Of a stretch of DNA of 6,399 nt, positions 4,983-6,399 are shown piece by piece (the first letter of the stretch is position 1; each line of letters opens with the position of its first letter). The translations under genes and the position numbers were made by a program. The DNA lies in NCBI GenBank assembly GCA_964452105.1, contig CAYVLI010000067.1, forward strand, positions 3,635 through 10,033, given 5' to 3'. Under the pieces are notes generated by a model. That model did not search any database, had not been told where the DNA came from, and worked only from the letters and a program-made list of their open reading frames with translations. Source of the stretch: CAYVLI01 sp964452105 [NCBI: uncultured Nitrospinota bacterium]. Its GTDB lineage: Bacteria > JAUXIQ01.

Positions 4983-5446
4983 TGTTTCTGTACAATCTCT
5001 TCCCTGACGAAAGTCCTGGAGGAGGGTTCCCAGCGGAAAGCGCCTTCCTCCTTCACGGCCCCCGCATATACAGATATGATAATATAGCAGTTGCAGGGTG
5101 GCTCGCCCCAGATGAGGGCTTTTTCCTCATCCTCCCGGGAGAAATAGACGGGGTTCTCGGGATGCGAATGATATATGGCTTTGATAACCAGAGCTTCGGT
5201 TTCCGCTCCCTTTAAGACGCCGTAAAATTCCTCCGGGTCCATCTGGTAAGCGATGCGGGCGTCCCTGGGGTTGTTTTCGGGGTCCTCCTCGTGCAGCCTG
5301 TTCTGGATGTTCGTCAACCTGTGCACCCGATCCCCGGATGGGCTTTCGCCTTCTTTTCCCACTATCACCCCGCAGCATTCGAAGGGGTACTCCTGTACAG
5401 CATGTTGATGCATGATTTCTCTCGCGGCTTCGCTGATGACGAACAT
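4979..5446 (-). CDS. mec: JAMM/MPN+ zinc metalloprotease, Mec-like (CysO-cysteine hydrolase type)
   Basis: 155 residues with a complete JAMM active site: Glu23 in YPFECCG, then HSHP with His93 and His95, then Ser103 and Asp106 in YFSREDEEKA, matching HxH-x7-SxxD. The bacterial small JAMM proteins (Mec, QbsD) cut after the terminal Gly-Gly of ubiquitin-like sulfur carriers. Mycobacterial Mec releases cysteine from the CysO-cysteine adduct. The gene directly follows a CysM-like gene, the known partner in that pathway, so this role is likely; CysO itself is not in the window. Two starts are possible: ATG at 5446, two bases after the cysM stop, or TTG at 5452, overlapping that stop. I prefer the ATG, but neither has a strong ribosome site. 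The 3' end overlaps the dsrH-like gene by four bases (ATGA). Confidence 0.88.
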   Translation of the reverse strand: MFVISEAAREIMHQHAVQEYPFECCGVIVGKEGESPSGDRVHRLTNIQNRLHEEDPENNPRDARIAYQMDPEEFYGVLKGAETEALVIKAIYHSHPENPVYFSREDEEKALIWGEPPCNCYIIISVYAGAVKEEGAFRWEPSSRTFVREEIVQKQ

Positions 5447-5448
5447 GT

Positions 5449-6381
5449 TCAAAGCCCAGTGCTCAGGTAGCGGTCCCCGCCGTCCGGGAACAATATAACG
5501 ATTACTCCGCTATCGATATTTTTGGCTACCTCCAGGGCGCCCAGCATTGCGGCCCCCGAAGAGTGCCCTGCGAAGAGTCCTTCCATGTGAGCCAGCCTGT
5601 CGGCCATTTCGTAAGTATCTTCTGTTTTTACGTTGACCTTACTGTCGGGAAAGCTCTCGTCGTATATGCCGGGGACGATGGAGCTTTCCATGTGCTTGAG
5701 GCCTTCTATGCCATGCAGGGGATTGTCCGGTTCCACGGCGATTACCTGTATGGAGGGATCGTAGTCTTTCAACCTTTTACCCACCCCCATCAAGCTCCCT
5801 CCGGTGCCGATACCGGCCACGAAATGTGTCACACGCCCTTCTGCCTGATGGTAGATTTCCACTCCGGTGGTGTCATAGTGCGCCTTCCAATTGGAAGCGT
5901 TGTCGTACTGGCAGGGCAGGTAATACTTCTCCGGATTTTCTTTCATCCTTTCCAGAGCCAGCAGGCGGGCCCCGTCTGAACCCTGAAGAGGGTCGGAGTA
6001 GATTATTCCCGCTCTGTATGCGCTGATGGTCCGTTTGCGTTCCATGGTTACGTTGGCCGGCATCACCAGTTCTACCCTGTAACCCTTGACCGCCCCAACC
6101 ATTGCGTATGCGACTCCGGTATTACCCGAGGTGGAATCTATGATGGTCTTATCGGGGGTGAGCAGGCCCGATTTTTCGGCATCCTCGATCATGCGCAGGG
6201 CGGCCCTGTCCTTGACCGAACCCCCTGGGTTGAACCATTCCAACTTTGCATATATCTCTATGTCCGGCTTATCAGGGGTCAAGTTGTTTATCTTTACCAG
6301 CGGGGTGTTGCCGATCAGCTCCAGGGCGGTCCGGTTGTGCCCTATGTTCCTTCTTTTCCTGTATGTGCTTCTTGCGTTCAT
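5449..6381 (-). CDS. cysM: PLP-dependent cysteine synthase, CysM-like
   Basis: 310 residues from ATG at 6381. Clear cysteine synthase features: ELIGNTPLVKI near the start, the Schiff-base lysine Lys57 in NPGGSVKDR (51-59), the substrate loop TSGNTG (84-89), the phosphate-binding loop GTGGS (192-196), and HSSGAA (273-278) near the C-terminus. It makes cysteine by beta-replacement on O-acetylserine or O-phosphoserine, with sulfide or a thiocarboxylated carrier as sulfur donor. Pairing with a Mec-type JAMM protease favours the CysO-dependent CysM route. In the loop where mycobacterial CysM has Arg220, this protein has a lysine (Lys229 in GLKHMES), a plausible positive partner for phosphoserine. 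GTG at 6393 is an alternative start in the same frame. The frame is open to the window edge, so a longer N-terminus cannot be excluded. A GGTGGG stretch precedes the ATG. Fold certain; substrate choice inferred. Confidence 0.9.
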   Translation of the reverse strand: MNARSTYRKRRNIGHNRTALELIGNTPLVKINNLTPDKPDIEIYAKLEWFNPGGSVKDRAALRMIEDAEKSGLLTPDKTIIDSTSGNTGVAYAMVGAVKGYRVELVMPANVTMERKRTISAYRAGIIYSDPLQGSDGARLLALERMKENPEKYYLPCQYDNASNWKAHYDTTGVEIYHQAEGRVTHFVAGIGTGGSLMGVGKRLKDYDPSIQVIAVEPDNPLHGIEGLKHMESSIVPGIYDESFPDSKVNVKTEDTYEMADRLAHMEGLFAGHSSGAAMLGALEVAKNIDSGVIVILFPDGGDRYLSTGL

Positions 6382-6399
6382 GATTAATCCCACCGGTTG

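Overview
The window is a compact bacterial sulfur-metabolism operon. Eleven genes are all read from the minus strand, so transcription runs from the right edge to the left edge. Gaps are at most 58 bases and several genes overlap. No RNA gene, mobile element, CRISPR array, clear promoter or terminator is visible, and both ends are cut inside the gene set. Base composition is moderately GC-rich, and several genes have strong GGAGG-type ribosome sites. Lipoyl-carrier and lipoate-ligase genes point to a bacterium rather than a methanogen. The lineage cannot be fixed from this window. The cysM-mec pairing resembles the actinobacterial CysO pathway, so an anaerobic actinobacterial or Gram-positive-like lineage is one weak guess.

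In transcription order the window opens with a cysteine-synthase-B-like enzyme (5449-6381) and a JAMM/Mec metalloprotease (4979-5446), a pair known from CysO (sulfur carrier protein) dependent cysteine synthesis. Next come four small sulfur-relay proteins: DsrH/TusB-like (4722-4982), DsrE-like (4334-4687), DsrF/TusC-like (3925-4275) and a second DsrH/TusB-like (3650-3910). A TusA-family sulfur carrier (3371-3622) follows. It is coupled by overlap to a NarI/HdrE-like membrane cytochrome b (2586-3371), then an HdrD-like double-CCG iron-sulfur protein (1363-2574). The HdrD gene overlaps a GcvH-like lipoyl carrier protein (909-1370). Last is a lipoate-protein ligase with its C-terminal accessory domain (1-905), open at the left edge.

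The order dsrE-dsrF-dsrH-tusA-cytochrome b-HdrD parallels the dsrE-F-H-C-M-K block of sulfur oxidizers. Here TusA sits where DsrC would be, there is no DsrAB in view, and a lipoyl carrier plus its ligase follow. The inferred system is a sulfur relay (DsrE/TusA) feeding a dithiol/disulfide carrier (LbpA-like lipoyl protein). A membrane HdrDE-type complex would exchange electrons between that carrier and the quinone pool. This differs from the known soluble sHdr-LbpA sulfur-oxidation system and is the strongest candidate for something new here. The direction, oxidation or reduction of sulfur, cannot be read from the sequence.
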